64,000 bases of DNA from Anaeromassilibacillus sp. An200 (GCF_002160025.1 NZ_NFJU01000008.1:57396-121395), one strand, 5' to 3'; shown: positions 1 through 9,722, counted from the stretch's first letter. Numbers and translations: made by a program. The notes: generated from the sequence alone by a model not told the origin.

Positions 1-2877
1 GGCAAACTGGTGCATGATGGGATTTTTGACAAACAGCTTCTCCCAGTTGTCCGCGCTCCACTGGCGGTTCACGGAAAGTGCCAGCTCCAAGCGAAGCTTC
101 TGCGCGTCCACGGTGGTTTTCAGCTGCTTTTTGAGCGCTTTGAATGCGGCAAACGCTTCCTCCGCTTTGGCCAGATCGTCATTCTTGCCGGGAGACGGCA
201 TCGTTTTCAGCCGCTTATCACCACAGGTCACTTCCATCTCCAGAGACGGGGACAGAGACACGGTAAAGCTGCGGGTTCCATAGTCGAAGGTGCGGCTCAG
301 ATCCGATCCGAAGCCGAGATCGGGGACAATACGATCCGCCAGCTCCTCCTGGGAAATGCCCAGTTTCTTCGCGGCCTCCTGCATGGCCTGGCCCGCCGCC
401 GCCTTCACCTGCCGGAACTTGAATTTCCGGGAGATGCTGTCCACCGTGAGCAGAGCCTCCGGCACGGGGCTCATGACAAGGGCATGAACGGCCTCGCAGG
501 CGATGGCCCCTCTGGCGTTCTGCGGCCACTCGGCCACCTGCCGCTTGATCATCGCCACAGCCTCACCGCCGCCATAGAGCGAAGCGAAGGTGAGCACCCA
601 TTTCTGCTTGGACTGCGCGCCCTGCTGAATCCAGCGGTCCAGCACCTCGCAGGCAAACACCGCCAGATCACCTGGGTGCAGCTCGTTGACCAAGAGGGCG
701 CAGGCCTGCACCGGATCGTGCTCCCAGCTCTCTGAACAGCAGATCAGAAGGGCTTGCAGCAGGCTTTCCTCCGCCTGCGTGCCGTCTTTGCGGCGCACGG
801 GAAGGAAGGGGCTGGAAAAGAGCCACTGTATTTTCCGGGTCTTACCGCCCTTGAGCATCGCGGCGGCCTGCTCCTCCGGAGTGGCCGGAGCTGCGCCGGC
901 GCCTTTCTCCTCCACCACGCCCAGAAGGCCCTGGCACTGGATCGCGAGCTTCTGGCTCTTCTCCTTTGCCAGCATGGCGGTAAGCTCCTTGGCAAACGGC
1001 TCCGCTCCCCATTCGCCGATCACCTCCAGCGCCATCTCGCGCTCTGCCGCCTTCTTGGACAGCAAGAGGGCTTTCACGCCGTCCTCCCAGTCGCGATGCT
1101 TCCCATATATCGCGCGCAAAAGCTTGCGCACCTGCTTCGAGGTTTCGCCCGCGCAGGCCAGCAGATCCTCCCGATACTCCTGCGGGAAAGCGGCCATGGC
1201 ATTCACCGCCGCGCTCCGGCCAAAAACGGAGCCCTCACGCGCAATCCGGGGCAGCTCCGCGGCAAATGTGTCGTGGTGGGCAATCAGATAGTTCTCCGTC
1301 CCCTGCATGCAATCGAGCCGTTTAATTTCATCATACAGGCTCTCCACAGCTATCTCCAGCGCTTCAACCGCCTGAGGCATCGAAAGACCGGTGTGCAGCG
1401 CCCGCGTCAGGAACTCGCCAGCGCTCTTCACCATATCCCCTCCGTTCAGCCAGCTTTTCATGGCGATATGAAAATGTCCAAACAGGCAGACCGCCAGGCA
1501 GCGATCGGCAAACTCGTCCTCATAGCTGGACAGATAGGAGCACAGCACCGGGCTGTTAAACCAGATATTTCCACTCGAGGAACGGGTTTTCAGGAAATCC
1601 TCCATGCTCTGCTGCCCGGACAGAAAGCGTTTCACCAGGCTTTTCTCCGAGGGGTCCGCGAAAGCGTTAAGCAAAGAGTCCGTCACGCGGCTGTGAAGCG
1701 ACTGCACGGACTCTTCCATCGCCACTTTGACCAGCCCGGGAACAGCCTCGCGGAACAGGTTGAGAGTCTGCACCTCCCCCGCCAGCAGCTGCTGCGTTAC
1801 GGTATCCTGTACGCCTTTCGGATCGCGCGCTTTCAGCCTGCGGAGCAGATCAACATACAGGGCGTGCTGCTCCTCCTGGGAAAGATACCGCGTGTGCAGA
1901 AAGTTCATCATTCCTCTTTGCGAAAAAAGCTTTTTCACAGATATCCGTCCGGCCAGCCAGGGCAGCGCCTCCTTTGCCTCCTCCGGTGCGGCGGATTGCA
2001 GGCAGGTGCGGAACGTCTGCGCGGGATTGCATTGCAGGCACAGCGTGAGAAACATTTCCGCGGCCGGCAGACGGCCCAGCAGAAGGAAGCAGCAGGGCAG
2101 CTCCTGTGATGAGTAATCCAGGGCGCGCGCCACCCCGTTTGCGTGGGAAAAGGCGGAAATCACCTTTTCCGAAAGAATTTGGGGACCATCCCCCCGCAGA
2201 TATCGTTCCAGATCGGAGAGCTGGCCCGGCGTGCAGGCAATTTTTCCCGCCTCGCGCAGCGTCATGTTCAGCATATCAATGAAAATAGACCTCATCTGCC
2301 CGGCGTGCGGCCCCTCCGGCGCATAGCGCAGATACAAAGCCCCCAGAACAGGGCTCCCCTTCACGTTTCTCCGAAGCCACAGGCTTTGCGCTTCCATCAG
2401 GAGTTCCGGTTCCTCGCACGCAATCCGTTCCAGCTCGTCCAGGGCAACCCAGTGGTATTCCGGGCCGGTGAAATGTGCCAGAACCGCCGCCCGGGCCGCC
2501 GGGGCGATCAGCTCATCCAACGTTACGCCGCAGCAAAGCTTTGTTTCCCAGGAAGCGTCACCGTAAAACTGTCTGCCGACCAGATAACTAAGCAGATACG
2601 CCATCTGATCGCCTGCCAGAGCCCAAAACGCTTTCAGCAGCCTCTGGAAAAGCCTCGGATCCTCCTTCCCCCACACAGCGGCGAGTGGGTACATCTCGCT
2701 TTGAAGGGAGAGGGGATTTGCCAGCGGCTTTATGTTTTCCAGCAGCTCAGGGCGCTCCGGCTGTTCCAGGTCGAGATACTCGATCAGGGATTCCCGCGCG
2801 CGATCTGCCAGCTTCAGGACGTCCGCCGCCCGCTCTGCCAGAACGTATTCCTTCGGGGATGTAGTTTCCATTCTCAT
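1..2877 (-). CDS. DUF4132 (MolR/YehI-like) protein, 3' end outside window
   Basis: 959 codons are visible, open to the window edge, so the C-terminus is missing. The start is the ATG at 2877, which overlaps the stop of the SWIM gene in an ATGA junction and implies translational coupling; a second in-frame ATG lies two codons later. The long N-terminal part is helical and Leu/Ala-rich, like HEAT-type repeats. The last visible residues carry the R-x-W-(x4)-W-E-K-L-F and N-P pattern that opens the DUF4132 domain of E. coli YehI/MolR proteins. Molecular function is unknown for the family; an old link of molR to molybdate metabolism has not been resolved. It is the last visible gene of a five-gene cluster with a MoxR ATPase and a VWA protein, so a role with that chaperone-like pair is inferred. 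Confidence 0.8.
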   Translation of the reverse strand, partial: MRMETTSPKEYVLAERAADVLKLADRARESLIEYLDLEQPERPELLENIKPLANPLSLQSEMYPLAAVWGKEDPRLFQRLLKAFWALAGDQMAYLLSYLVGRQFYGDASWETKLCCGVTLDELIAPAARAAVLAHFTGPEYHWVALDELERIACEEPELLMEAQSLWLRRNVKGSPVLGALYLRYAPEGPHAGQMRSIFIDMLNMTLREAGKIACTPGQLSDLERYLRGDGPQILSEKVISAFSHANGVARALDYSSQELPCCFLLLGRLPAAEMFLTLCLQCNPAQTFRTCLQSAAPEEAKEALPWLAGRISVKKLFSQRGMMNFLHTRYLSQEEQHALYVDLLRRLKARDPKGVQDTVTQQLLAGEVQTLNLFREAVPGLVKVAMEESVQSLHSRVTDSLLNAFADPSEKSLVKRFLSGQQSMEDFLKTRSSSGNIWFNSPVLCSYLSSYEDEFADRCLAVCLFGHFHIAMKSWLNGGDMVKSAGEFLTRALHTGLSMPQAVEALEIAVESLYDEIKRLDCMQGTENYLIAHHDTFAAELPRIAREGSVFGRSAAVNAMAAFPQEYREDLLACAGETSKQVRKLLRAIYGKHRDWEDGVKALLLSKKAAEREMALEVIGEWGAEPFAKELTAMLAKEKSQKLAIQCQGLLGVVEEKGAGAAPATPEEQAAAMLKGGKTRKIQWLFSSPFLPVRRKDGTQAEESLLQALLICCSESWEHDPVQACALLVNELHPGDLAVFACEVLDRWIQQGAQSKQKWVLTFASLYGGGEAVAMIKRQVAEWPQNARGAIACEAVHALVMSPVPEALLTVDSISRKFKFRQVKAAAGQAMQEAAKKLGISQEELADRIVPDLGFGSDLSRTFDYGTRSFTVSLSPSLEMEVTCGDKRLKTMPSPGKNDDLAKAEEAFAAFKALKKQLKTTVDAQKLRLELALSVNRQWSADNWEKLFVKNPIMHQFA

Positions 2878-5033
2878 GACGTTTCCTCCATTTCCTTGTT
2901 CCATTTTTCCTCCGCCGCATCGAGGGTCATTTTTTTTTGGCACAGAAACACATATTGTGCCGCGCGGCTCAACGTCTCCGCCAGCGGAAGCGGATCCGTG
3001 CAGAATTGATGCCGCTGGTTTTGCAGCAGCTCATACAGCTGTGTACACAATTTTGATCCGGTATGCAGGCCGGTAGCTTCACACCGCTTTGCAATCTCTG
3101 TCAAACGCGCCGCATTCTCCGGCGGAAAGCTGGCTGCGCCGCTTTGCAGCAGATCACACAGGGCGGCAAGCAGTTCCCCAAGAAGCCCCCGCAGATTCCG
3201 GGCAGCAGCTGCCTGCTCCCCTTTTGGAAAACCGCCGCGCGTCAGCCGGAACAGACGCAGGGGCGCATGCCCCGGATCGGGCCGGGCGGCGCAAAGTCTT
3301 TTCTCGGGCTTAGGACGTGTGGGCCTCTTTCCCCACACCTGGTAAATCTCAATCGGGTAGAGCTTCAAATCCTCCCCATCAAGATAGCAGATCCCCAGAA
3401 ACGCGGGACGGCCCCGTTTCCGCTTCCATTTCTCCGCAAAGCGTTCCAGCGCGTCCACAACGCCCTTTTCCTCCTTCCGGTACCGCACCTCCACCAGAAG
3501 TCTGCGGCCCAGCCGATCGCGCAGAGGAAGGCGGAAAATCTGGCCCGCGCGGTCAAATTCCGGCACGCCGCAGGAGCGAGGCAGAAGCAGAGCCACACGG
3601 TCCGCTTCCGGCCCGTCCGGCAGGTGCGGGCGCAGATCGCCAAACAGCCGGGAAAAGTCGATGTACTGCCGTTCCCGGGGAAGGGCGTTCCATGGCTTCA
3701 GGGAATCCAGCGCCACGGCACGGCTCTGCTCCGATGAGGAAAGCCGTCTGCCGCGCGTCGCACGTCCCCCGCGCAGCTCAATCTCCATCCCATACAAAAG
3801 GGAAATCGGTCCTTCCAGCTGCCACGGGGCCGCCTGATACGAACTGGAAGTTTCACGGCGAGACGTGTCGTATATCGTGGGGCGTGCCGCCGACCAGGTA
3901 TAAAAACGCTGCTCCCGCGTTTCCCAGAAATAGTACACCCGCCCCATATAGCCGCTGCCGGTGTGAAATTCGCGCTCACCCAGAAGCGTCAGACGCAAAG
4001 GAGGGCAAGACAGATAGTCTTCCCGAAAGCTTCCTGCCTGAGCGGCCAGCTCCTCCTTTGGCGCATGGCACAGATATGCCGAACGATTCACAGTGTCCGC
4101 CAGCAGGGAGAGCAGAGCTTCGTCCCGGTAAGCGGCACTGCGGGCAAAATAGCGTCCATACATCGCGGCGGCAGCGCGCAGACCACGCTCCATCTCCGGC
4201 AGGCGGACACTGTGCGCCAAGGCCGCCAACCGCTCCATCGTCTCACAAACGGAGGATGGCAGGCGGGAAACGCCTGTCAGAAGCTGAGCGGCCACCGCCG
4301 CGCCGACGGCTTCCGCCACGCTGCGCATCCCCTCCGGATCCCAGCCGTCCCCTTCCCCCTGCGGCAAAATATCCGCGAGCGTCCGTTTTCCTTTGGCAAG
4401 CTGATAGATCAGGATCGCCTGCGCTTTATGAGGACACAGCTCACGGCTGTGGCAGGTACAGGAGGAGTGCTCCGGGGGAATCAGCAGCCGGACAACGGCA
4501 GATTCCCAGGGCAGCTGCACGGTAACAACGGAGGTTTCCTCCACAGAAGGCGTCCCTTCCTCCGCCAGCCGGGCGGCAAAACGGACGAAACGGCTGCTTC
4601 CTATCGCACGGCGGAGCGTCTCGATCGGATAATCCAGCAGCGGTGTAAAATCCGGGGACGGCGCATCCGTCTCCTGCTCCGCAGCAGCAGCGCGGGCCGG
4701 GGCGTCCGCTTCCTGTTTTTCGCCGCTCCGTGCATCATCCTGTGATTCTGTCTCCGCTAATTGAGCCTTGGCCCAGAGAATGGCGCTCACGAGGTGGCGG
4801 CAGATGCCGCGGGCGGGACAGGTGCACTCGCTGTTCCCTAAGGGGGCGCGCAGCACACAGGTCTCCGCGCCAAGTTCCACCCGCAGCTCCTCCCCCTGCA
4901 CCGACAGGACGGGAGAAAGCGTCTGCAAATCCTTCTTTCCCCGGTTCAGCGTCCCCTTGTTGCTCAGCCCAACCAGATAATCGTCGTCCGCTTCCAAAAG
5001 AGCTTTTCGCAGGGGCGCGGAAAGCGATTCCAT
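2874..5033 (-). CDS. Double SWIM zinc-finger protein (YehQ-like)
   Basis: 719 residues. The start is set at ATG 5033 because GGAAGGAGG stands just upstream; the frame stays open further up but only by overlapping the VWA gene. Two SWIM zinc fingers of the C-x-C-x5-C-x-H type are visible: Cys70, Cys72, Cys78, His80 (CTCPARGICRH) and Cys192, Cys194, Cys200, His202 (CTCHSRELCPH). SWIM domains bind zinc and usually mediate nucleic-acid or protein contacts. An Ala/Glu-rich linker separates the two. The remaining ~500 residues show no motif I recognise. The gene ends in an ATGA overlap with the DUF4132 gene and starts 17 bases after the VWA gene, so all are one transcript. E. coli YehQ is the family counterpart in an equivalent cluster; its job is unknown. 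Confidence 0.85.
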   Translation of the reverse strand: MESLSAPLRKALLEADDDYLVGLSNKGTLNRGKKDLQTLSPVLSVQGEELRVELGAETCVLRAPLGNSECTCPARGICRHLVSAILWAKAQLAETESQDDARSGEKQEADAPARAAAAEQETDAPSPDFTPLLDYPIETLRRAIGSSRFVRFAARLAEEGTPSVEETSVVTVQLPWESAVVRLLIPPEHSSCTCHSRELCPHKAQAILIYQLAKGKRTLADILPQGEGDGWDPEGMRSVAEAVGAAVAAQLLTGVSRLPSSVCETMERLAALAHSVRLPEMERGLRAAAAMYGRYFARSAAYRDEALLSLLADTVNRSAYLCHAPKEELAAQAGSFREDYLSCPPLRLTLLGEREFHTGSGYMGRVYYFWETREQRFYTWSAARPTIYDTSRRETSSSYQAAPWQLEGPISLLYGMEIELRGGRATRGRRLSSSEQSRAVALDSLKPWNALPRERQYIDFSRLFGDLRPHLPDGPEADRVALLLPRSCGVPEFDRAGQIFRLPLRDRLGRRLLVEVRYRKEEKGVVDALERFAEKWKRKRGRPAFLGICYLDGEDLKLYPIEIYQVWGKRPTRPKPEKRLCAARPDPGHAPLRLFRLTRGGFPKGEQAAAARNLRGLLGELLAALCDLLQSGAASFPPENAARLTEIAKRCEATGLHTGSKLCTQLYELLQNQRHQFCTDPLPLAETLSRAAQYVFLCQKKMTLDAAEEKWNKEMEETS

Positions 5034-5050
5034 ACACACAGCCTCCTTCC

Positions 5051-6157
5051 TCACTGCATGACGTGTCCCATAAAATCCCCCAGCTGCTCCGGCGTGAGCG
5101 CGCCCACAAAGGCTCCCATCTCCGCGAGCGTTCGGGCGGCTACCCGGTTGCAGACAGGATTCGCACCACTGTCCAGCGCTGTGAGGGCGATCAGCTTCGC
5201 ACCGCTTTCCAGAATCGACGCACAGACGCTGTACAGCGTGGAGAATGCGCCCCCCTCGCACAGATCCGATACCAGAATCACCATGGTGCGGTGGGGATTG
5301 ACGATCAGGCTCTCACAGTAACCCAGCGCTCCGGCGATGTTGGTTCCTCCCCCAAGCTGCACACTCATGAGCACCTCCACCGGATCCCCGGCATACCCGC
5401 TCAGATCGACCACCTGGGTATCGAAAATCACCAGCTTGGTGTCAAGCATGGGCATGCGGGAGAAAATGCCTGCCATCACGGCACTGTGAATCACAGAATC
5501 GACCATGGAGCCGCTCTCGTCCACGGCCAGGATCACGCGCCACTCGTTGTATTTGCGAACCCGCCCGCTGAAATAGACTCGTTCCAGCATCAGCCGCCTG
5601 TTTTCCCGGTCGTAATGGCGCAAATTGCGCCGGATGGTCTTTTTCATATCGAGATTCCGCATGGAGCGAAGGGGCGAGGGGGTGTTCCGATCGATCTTTC
5701 CCAGAGCGGAACGGCGAAAATCACGCTCCATCTTTTTCGTCAGATCATCAGCCACCTTCTTCACAATCCGGCGTACCGCGTCCAGCACGTTATCGCTCAT
5801 CATGTGGCGCAGGCTCAGCAGGGTGCCGAGCAGCGCCTGGTTCGGTTCCAGCTTTTCGAGCACCTCCCGGTCGGTGAGAAGCCCGGCCAGACGGTAGCGA
5901 TCCAGCGCGTGGCGCTCCATCACCTCCACCGCCTGACGCGGAAAAAGGCGGCGCACCTTATTCAGCCAGAGCGGCACCGTCAGACAGCTTTCCTCCAGAC
6001 CTCCCTGCTCCTGCCTTTCGTCCTCGCTGCGCTCCCGCTGGTAGAGGAAGTCCAGCACCTGATCCTTTTCGCCGTCCTCCGGCAGAAGGGGAATCGTGTC
6101 TTCCGCGTTCTTTCCGAGCACCAACCTCCACCGGTTGAGCACCGATCCCTCGCTCAT
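5051..6157 (-). CDS. VWA-domain protein of a MoxR-VWA pair (YehP-like)
   Basis: 368 residues, start at ATG 6157 (GGGAGGAGG upstream; ATGA overlap with the DUF5682 stop). A charged helical N-terminal half precedes a von Willebrand A domain from about residue 205. The metal-ion-dependent adhesion site is complete: Asp213-x-Ser215-x-Ser217 (DESGSM), Thr272 (GGGTN) and Asp298 (SDL). MoxR AAA+ ATPases and VWA proteins typically act together as metal- or protein-complex maturation chaperones (for example CbbQ/CbbO and RavA/ViaA); the substrate here is unknown. No signal peptide or membrane segment is seen, so it is probably cytoplasmic. It sits fourth from the end of the tightly overlapped cluster and matches E. 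coli YehP in size and context. Confidence 0.9.
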   Translation of the reverse strand: MSEGSVLNRWRLVLGKNAEDTIPLLPEDGEKDQVLDFLYQRERSEDERQEQGGLEESCLTVPLWLNKVRRLFPRQAVEVMERHALDRYRLAGLLTDREVLEKLEPNQALLGTLLSLRHMMSDNVLDAVRRIVKKVADDLTKKMERDFRRSALGKIDRNTPSPLRSMRNLDMKKTIRRNLRHYDRENRRLMLERVYFSGRVRKYNEWRVILAVDESGSMVDSVIHSAVMAGIFSRMPMLDTKLVIFDTQVVDLSGYAGDPVEVLMSVQLGGGTNIAGALGYCESLIVNPHRTMVILVSDLCEGGAFSTLYSVCASILESGAKLIALTALDSGANPVCNRVAARTLAEMGAFVGALTPEQLGDFMGHVMQ

Positions 6158-8574
6158 GCTTCCTCCTCCCTTCCCAGCCGGGCCGCGGCCCATTCGTCGA
6201 TCTGTTCGCCCCGGGCATACTGCGCCGCCGTCACCATCGAACCGGTGAGCAGCGCGGCAGGCTGCTTTCCGTGAAGGGCGGCTGCCTGCTTGGCGATGCG
6301 CTGCGTCTCATTCGGTGTGAAATAGCGGAAGGCCAGACGCAGCTCCGGCAGCAAGGAGCTGAAATCCTCCTGTTCCAGGCAGGCAAAGAGATCGTCGAGC
6401 ATCGTGATAAAATCCCCGCCGAGAAGCACCAGATCCCGCGATGTGGAAAACAGGCCGCGCAAAAAGACGGCGGAACAGAGCATTTTATCCCGCGTGCCGC
6501 GCAGATACCCAGCGCTGACGCGCAGAATTTCCTCCTTCCACTCCGGCTGCGCCCCGTACAGAAGTCCCAGCGCTGCGCCATGCAGACCGGGATTGATATC
6601 CGGCGCTTCCGTCAGCAGGCGCAGAGCCTCCAATAGAAGCGGACGTCTCCCGGCAAACGGCTCCCCTGCGCTGAGCCGGTACAGCAGAGCGCAGATTCGG
6701 ATGCAGTCGTCCAGCCGGTCCTCTTTTACCGAAGCCACGGAGGGAAGCAGCTGCGCCAATTTCCAGAAGCAGACGTCCAGCAGGCGGGGCAGCCAATCCC
6801 CCTCTCGCTGCCGGTACAGCTCCTGCATTTCCCACAGCGTGTGCAAATGAGAGCAGGCCTTCGCCAGAGAGAAAAAGTCCCCGTCCGACGCCAGCAAGGT
6901 TTCCATTTTCTCCGCCGGGCTGAACCCGGACGCATGCGGCGCGCTGGAATTGCCACCGTCAGACTCCTCGCCAATGCCCATCAGAAAGCGCTGCACCAGC
7001 AGCGCGGCCCCCTCTCCCGCAGATGAAGCCGCCGCCATCCGCTGCCGAAGCTCCGTGCGACAGGCTTCCTCCATCGTGGAGCCGGAAACGGAATGATCCA
7101 CAAGCGCCGCCGCGACCTGGCCGCTCCACTTATATTCCCAGGTTTCCCGGATCAGGTTCCGGTCCTTTCCATGCAGCAGATCCGGCCCCTTGACGCGCTG
7201 CGCGAAGCCGCAGTCCAGAAAAACGGTCTGATGGAAAAAGCGGCTGGCTTCCCGATGGCGCGGCGAGGAAAAGAGATTCCACACCACCTGGTGGGACGCG
7301 GCTCCCTCGAGCCGGATCCGGAATTTCCGGCACAGCGCGTCAAAATCCTGCACCAGCGGCGGAACCAGCTCCTGACGGCACAGTTTCCCCAGCTGATCCC
7401 CTGTCAGGAAGCGGCGCAACGCCCGCAGCGGCATTGCGTCCCGCGTGGCCTCTCCCTTGACAAAGCAGCTGAGCACCGCGTCCTGAAGCTCATACAGACC
7501 CGGCTGCTCCTTGCCGCGCAGCTGGGCCAGCCCGCGAGCCATCTCCACAGCACAGATTTCATCCGAGGCCGCGAGGGAGAAGCCTTCCCGGCGCATAGCC
7601 CGTCCCACGGACACCAGGACATCCAGGTTGGCTTTTTCATAAGGAAGCTCCGGCTCCTTCGATTGGATCACACGCCAAACCGCGTCGTAATAGCCGGGGC
7701 ACGGCATCCCGCTCTCATAGCCGCGGAGCGCGTCGGCGGCTTCCATCGAATAGCGGATCGGGTACACGCTCTGATCCTTCTGCGGCAGCGAACGCGAAAA
7801 TTCCCAAAACTCCGGGTGCAGCAGCCCCCAGGTGTGGAAGCCGCCTGTCACCACCAAAACCCTGCCATACGTTTCCCTGGCTTCGGCAATCCGGCGGGCC
7901 ATATGAGCCTCCCGAGCCAGGCACCCTTCCCGTACAAGCTGCTCCGTGGGCGTCTCCCTGCGGACAGACAGGCAATAAGTATGCAGCTGGGCCACAAAAT
8001 CCTCCGTGCTCAAAGAAAGCCCGCGGATCTCAAAATACTTCTCCCAAAACTCCTCAAAGCTCCGCAGACCGGTTTTTTCACACAGCAGGGAAACAAAACG
8101 GCTGCGGCTGATGAAGGAATCGTCATTATAGGCATGGCGCTCCGCCCGGCTGCGCAGGCCGCGTCCCTCCTCCGTGGCGAGAAGAATCTCCCCATAAGGC
8201 AGGTCGATGAAGCGGCAGGGGATTCCCCGCTCGGCGGCTTCCCGCAGAGCGATGTATTCCGGAGAGCAGGCAAGAAAGGGATAGTAGCATTTGTAGCTCT
8301 CCTTTTCCTCGCTGAGCACCCCTTCCTTGTCGCGGAAAGCATAATACAGCGCCAGGGGAGGACGGCTTTCCGGATCCGCCAGCACGGGGAGAAGCGGATT
8401 GGCGTTCTCCGGCCCCTCCACCAGAATACAGTCCGGGCGGTACCGCTCCACAGCCAGGCGCAGATGGTACGCACAGGCGGGGCTGTGGTGGCGCACCGGG
8501 ACATACAAGCAAGGCGCCGAATAGTCAAAGGGGATTATCTCAGCTGCCTGCGCGCCTCGTAGTAGCTCTTCCAC
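6154..8574 (-). CDS. DUF5682 family protein (YehM-like)
   Basis: 806 residues if it starts at GTG 8574, which follows a GGGAGGG stretch at good distance and overlaps the end of the MoxR gene by 40 bases. The frame is open further upstream, so the start is the least certain part. Near the N-terminus are HHSP (residues 29-32) and DCILVEGP (about 48-55). This His-rich and ELxGP-like pattern resembles the TraB/ChaN/erythromycin-esterase-like superfamily, but that link is my inference. The rest is mostly helical. DUF5682 proteins are known mainly from their steady company with MoxR, VWA and SWIM genes; function is unknown. It ends in an ATGA overlap with the VWA gene. Confidence 0.82.
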   Translation of the reverse strand: MEELLRGAQAAEIIPFDYSAPCLYVPVRHHSPACAYHLRLAVERYRPDCILVEGPENANPLLPVLADPESRPPLALYYAFRDKEGVLSEEKESYKCYYPFLACSPEYIALREAAERGIPCRFIDLPYGEILLATEEGRGLRSRAERHAYNDDSFISRSRFVSLLCEKTGLRSFEEFWEKYFEIRGLSLSTEDFVAQLHTYCLSVRRETPTEQLVREGCLAREAHMARRIAEARETYGRVLVVTGGFHTWGLLHPEFWEFSRSLPQKDQSVYPIRYSMEAADALRGYESGMPCPGYYDAVWRVIQSKEPELPYEKANLDVLVSVGRAMRREGFSLAASDEICAVEMARGLAQLRGKEQPGLYELQDAVLSCFVKGEATRDAMPLRALRRFLTGDQLGKLCRQELVPPLVQDFDALCRKFRIRLEGAASHQVVWNLFSSPRHREASRFFHQTVFLDCGFAQRVKGPDLLHGKDRNLIRETWEYKWSGQVAAALVDHSVSGSTMEEACRTELRQRMAAASSAGEGAALLVQRFLMGIGEESDGGNSSAPHASGFSPAEKMETLLASDGDFFSLAKACSHLHTLWEMQELYRQREGDWLPRLLDVCFWKLAQLLPSVASVKEDRLDDCIRICALLYRLSAGEPFAGRRPLLLEALRLLTEAPDINPGLHGAALGLLYGAQPEWKEEILRVSAGYLRGTRDKMLCSAVFLRGLFSTSRDLVLLGGDFITMLDDLFACLEQEDFSSLLPELRLAFRYFTPNETQRIAKQAAALHGKQPAALLTGSMVTAAQYARGEQIDEWAAARLGREEEA

Positions 8575-9653
8575 AGTCCGCCCTCCCGCTCCGATTTGTC
8601 CCGCACTACGGTGGAGAAATAGCTTTTGAGCTTTTCCAGATCCTCGCGGGACTCCTTGAGCACCGCGCCGGTGAGATTCTGCACCATGCACCCCATGTCC
8701 ATTTTTCCGTTCCCGTAATACCAGGCGGACATCATCGTTTGATAATAGACGGACACCGCCTCCGCCGTGCTCATCACACTGCCGGGGGAATCAACGCGCT
8801 GCCCCGTGGAGGAAACGCCCTCCCGAAGCTCATGGAAGGTAGCGGCAAGCAGCGCCGCTGCCTCCTCGTCCGGCTCCATGCGGAGCCCCGCCTCGCTTGC
8901 CAAACCGCGCACCTCGTTTAGAATAATCTCCTTTTCCAGCTTCACATCGCGCACAGGCTGGACCGTCTCGAAATTAAACCGCCGCTTGAGCGCGCTGCTC
9001 ATCTCGTTCACGCCCTTATCCCTTGTATTCGCCGTTCCGATGACATTGAAGCCAGGCCGGGCGAACAGCAGCCCCTCGTCCCCCAGCTCGGGAACGTTCA
9101 TCACCTTATCGCTCATCACGCTGATCAGGCTGTCCTGGATCTCCGCCGGGGTACGCGTGATCTCCTCAAACCGCGTCAGGATCCCCTTTTCCATGCCGGT
9201 ATACAAAGGTGCGGGCACAAGCGCCTGCCGTGTGGGGCCGTTGGCCAGCAGCAGCGCGTAATTCCAGCTGTATTTGATCATATCTTCCGTCGTGCCGGCG
9301 GTCCCCTGCACCGTGTTGGTGCTCACCCCGCTGATGGCGGCAGACAGAAGCTCCGAGAGCATCGTTTTGGCTGTGCCGGGATCTCCCACCAGCATCAGGC
9401 CGCGGTTTCCCGCCAGGGTAATGATGCACCGTTCCACAAGCGCATCGTTGCCGAGGTATTTTTTGTTCACGCGAACCTCCCGGCCTTCCCATTCCAGCGG
9501 TTCCCGCCTGCCTAAAATGAAATCGCGCACCGCCCGGGGGCTCAGCTTCCAGCCCTGCGGCTTTTTATTTTCCGTGTCGGCCGCCGCCAGCGCTGCCAGC
9601 TCCTCCCGGTAACGCTCCTCCGCCTGCGGGCGGATTTTTGTATTTTCCTGCAT
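8535..9653 (-). CDS. MoxR-family AAA+ ATPase (YehL-like)
   Basis: 372 residues from ATG 9653; a TTG eight codons upstream (9677) is an alternative start. Walker A is GDPGTAKT (residues 90-97). The Walker B region reads ILTRFEEI, with Glu at the position usually held by Asp in MoxR proteins; sensor 1 is the Asn of GTANTRD, and SSALKRRF supplies the arginine finger. The C-terminal lid is helical. MoxR ATPases are hexameric remodelling chaperones that work with VWA partners, here the gene two places downstream. It is the first gene of the five-gene minus-strand cluster, with a TATAAT box about 30 bases upstream. The equivalent in E. coli is YehL. Confidence 0.9.
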   Translation of the reverse strand: MQENTKIRPQAEERYREELAALAAADTENKKPQGWKLSPRAVRDFILGRREPLEWEGREVRVNKKYLGNDALVERCIITLAGNRGLMLVGDPGTAKTMLSELLSAAISGVSTNTVQGTAGTTEDMIKYSWNYALLLANGPTRQALVPAPLYTGMEKGILTRFEEITRTPAEIQDSLISVMSDKVMNVPELGDEGLLFARPGFNVIGTANTRDKGVNEMSSALKRRFNFETVQPVRDVKLEKEIILNEVRGLASEAGLRMEPDEEAAALLAATFHELREGVSSTGQRVDSPGSVMSTAEAVSVYYQTMMSAWYYGNGKMDMGCMVQNLTGAVLKESREDLEKLKSYFSTVVRDKSEREGGLWKSYYEARRQLR

Positions 9654-9685
9654 TCCTGCCACCCCATTTTCCTGCAATTTCTCTC

Positions 9686-9691
9686 ATTATA
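9686..9691 (-). promoter_or_regulatory. Putative -10 box of the MoxR cluster
   Basis: Read on the minus strand the hexamer is a perfect TATAAT, 33 bases upstream of the MoxR ATG. With a 17-base spacer the -35 would be TGGATT, a poor match (3 of 6), so the promoter is either weak or activator dependent. Confidence 0.5.
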
Positions 9692-9722
9692 ATATAAAAT
9701 AAGGGGCAAATCCAGTTTCTTG

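Noticed and set aside
754..8562. Several long plus-strand frames (for example 754-2109, 4730-6274, 7093-8562)
   Set aside because: They lie opposite the DUF4132-SWIM-VWA-DUF5682 genes, whose motifs and overlaps are coherent; the plus frames are Arg/Pro/His-rich products of high GC.
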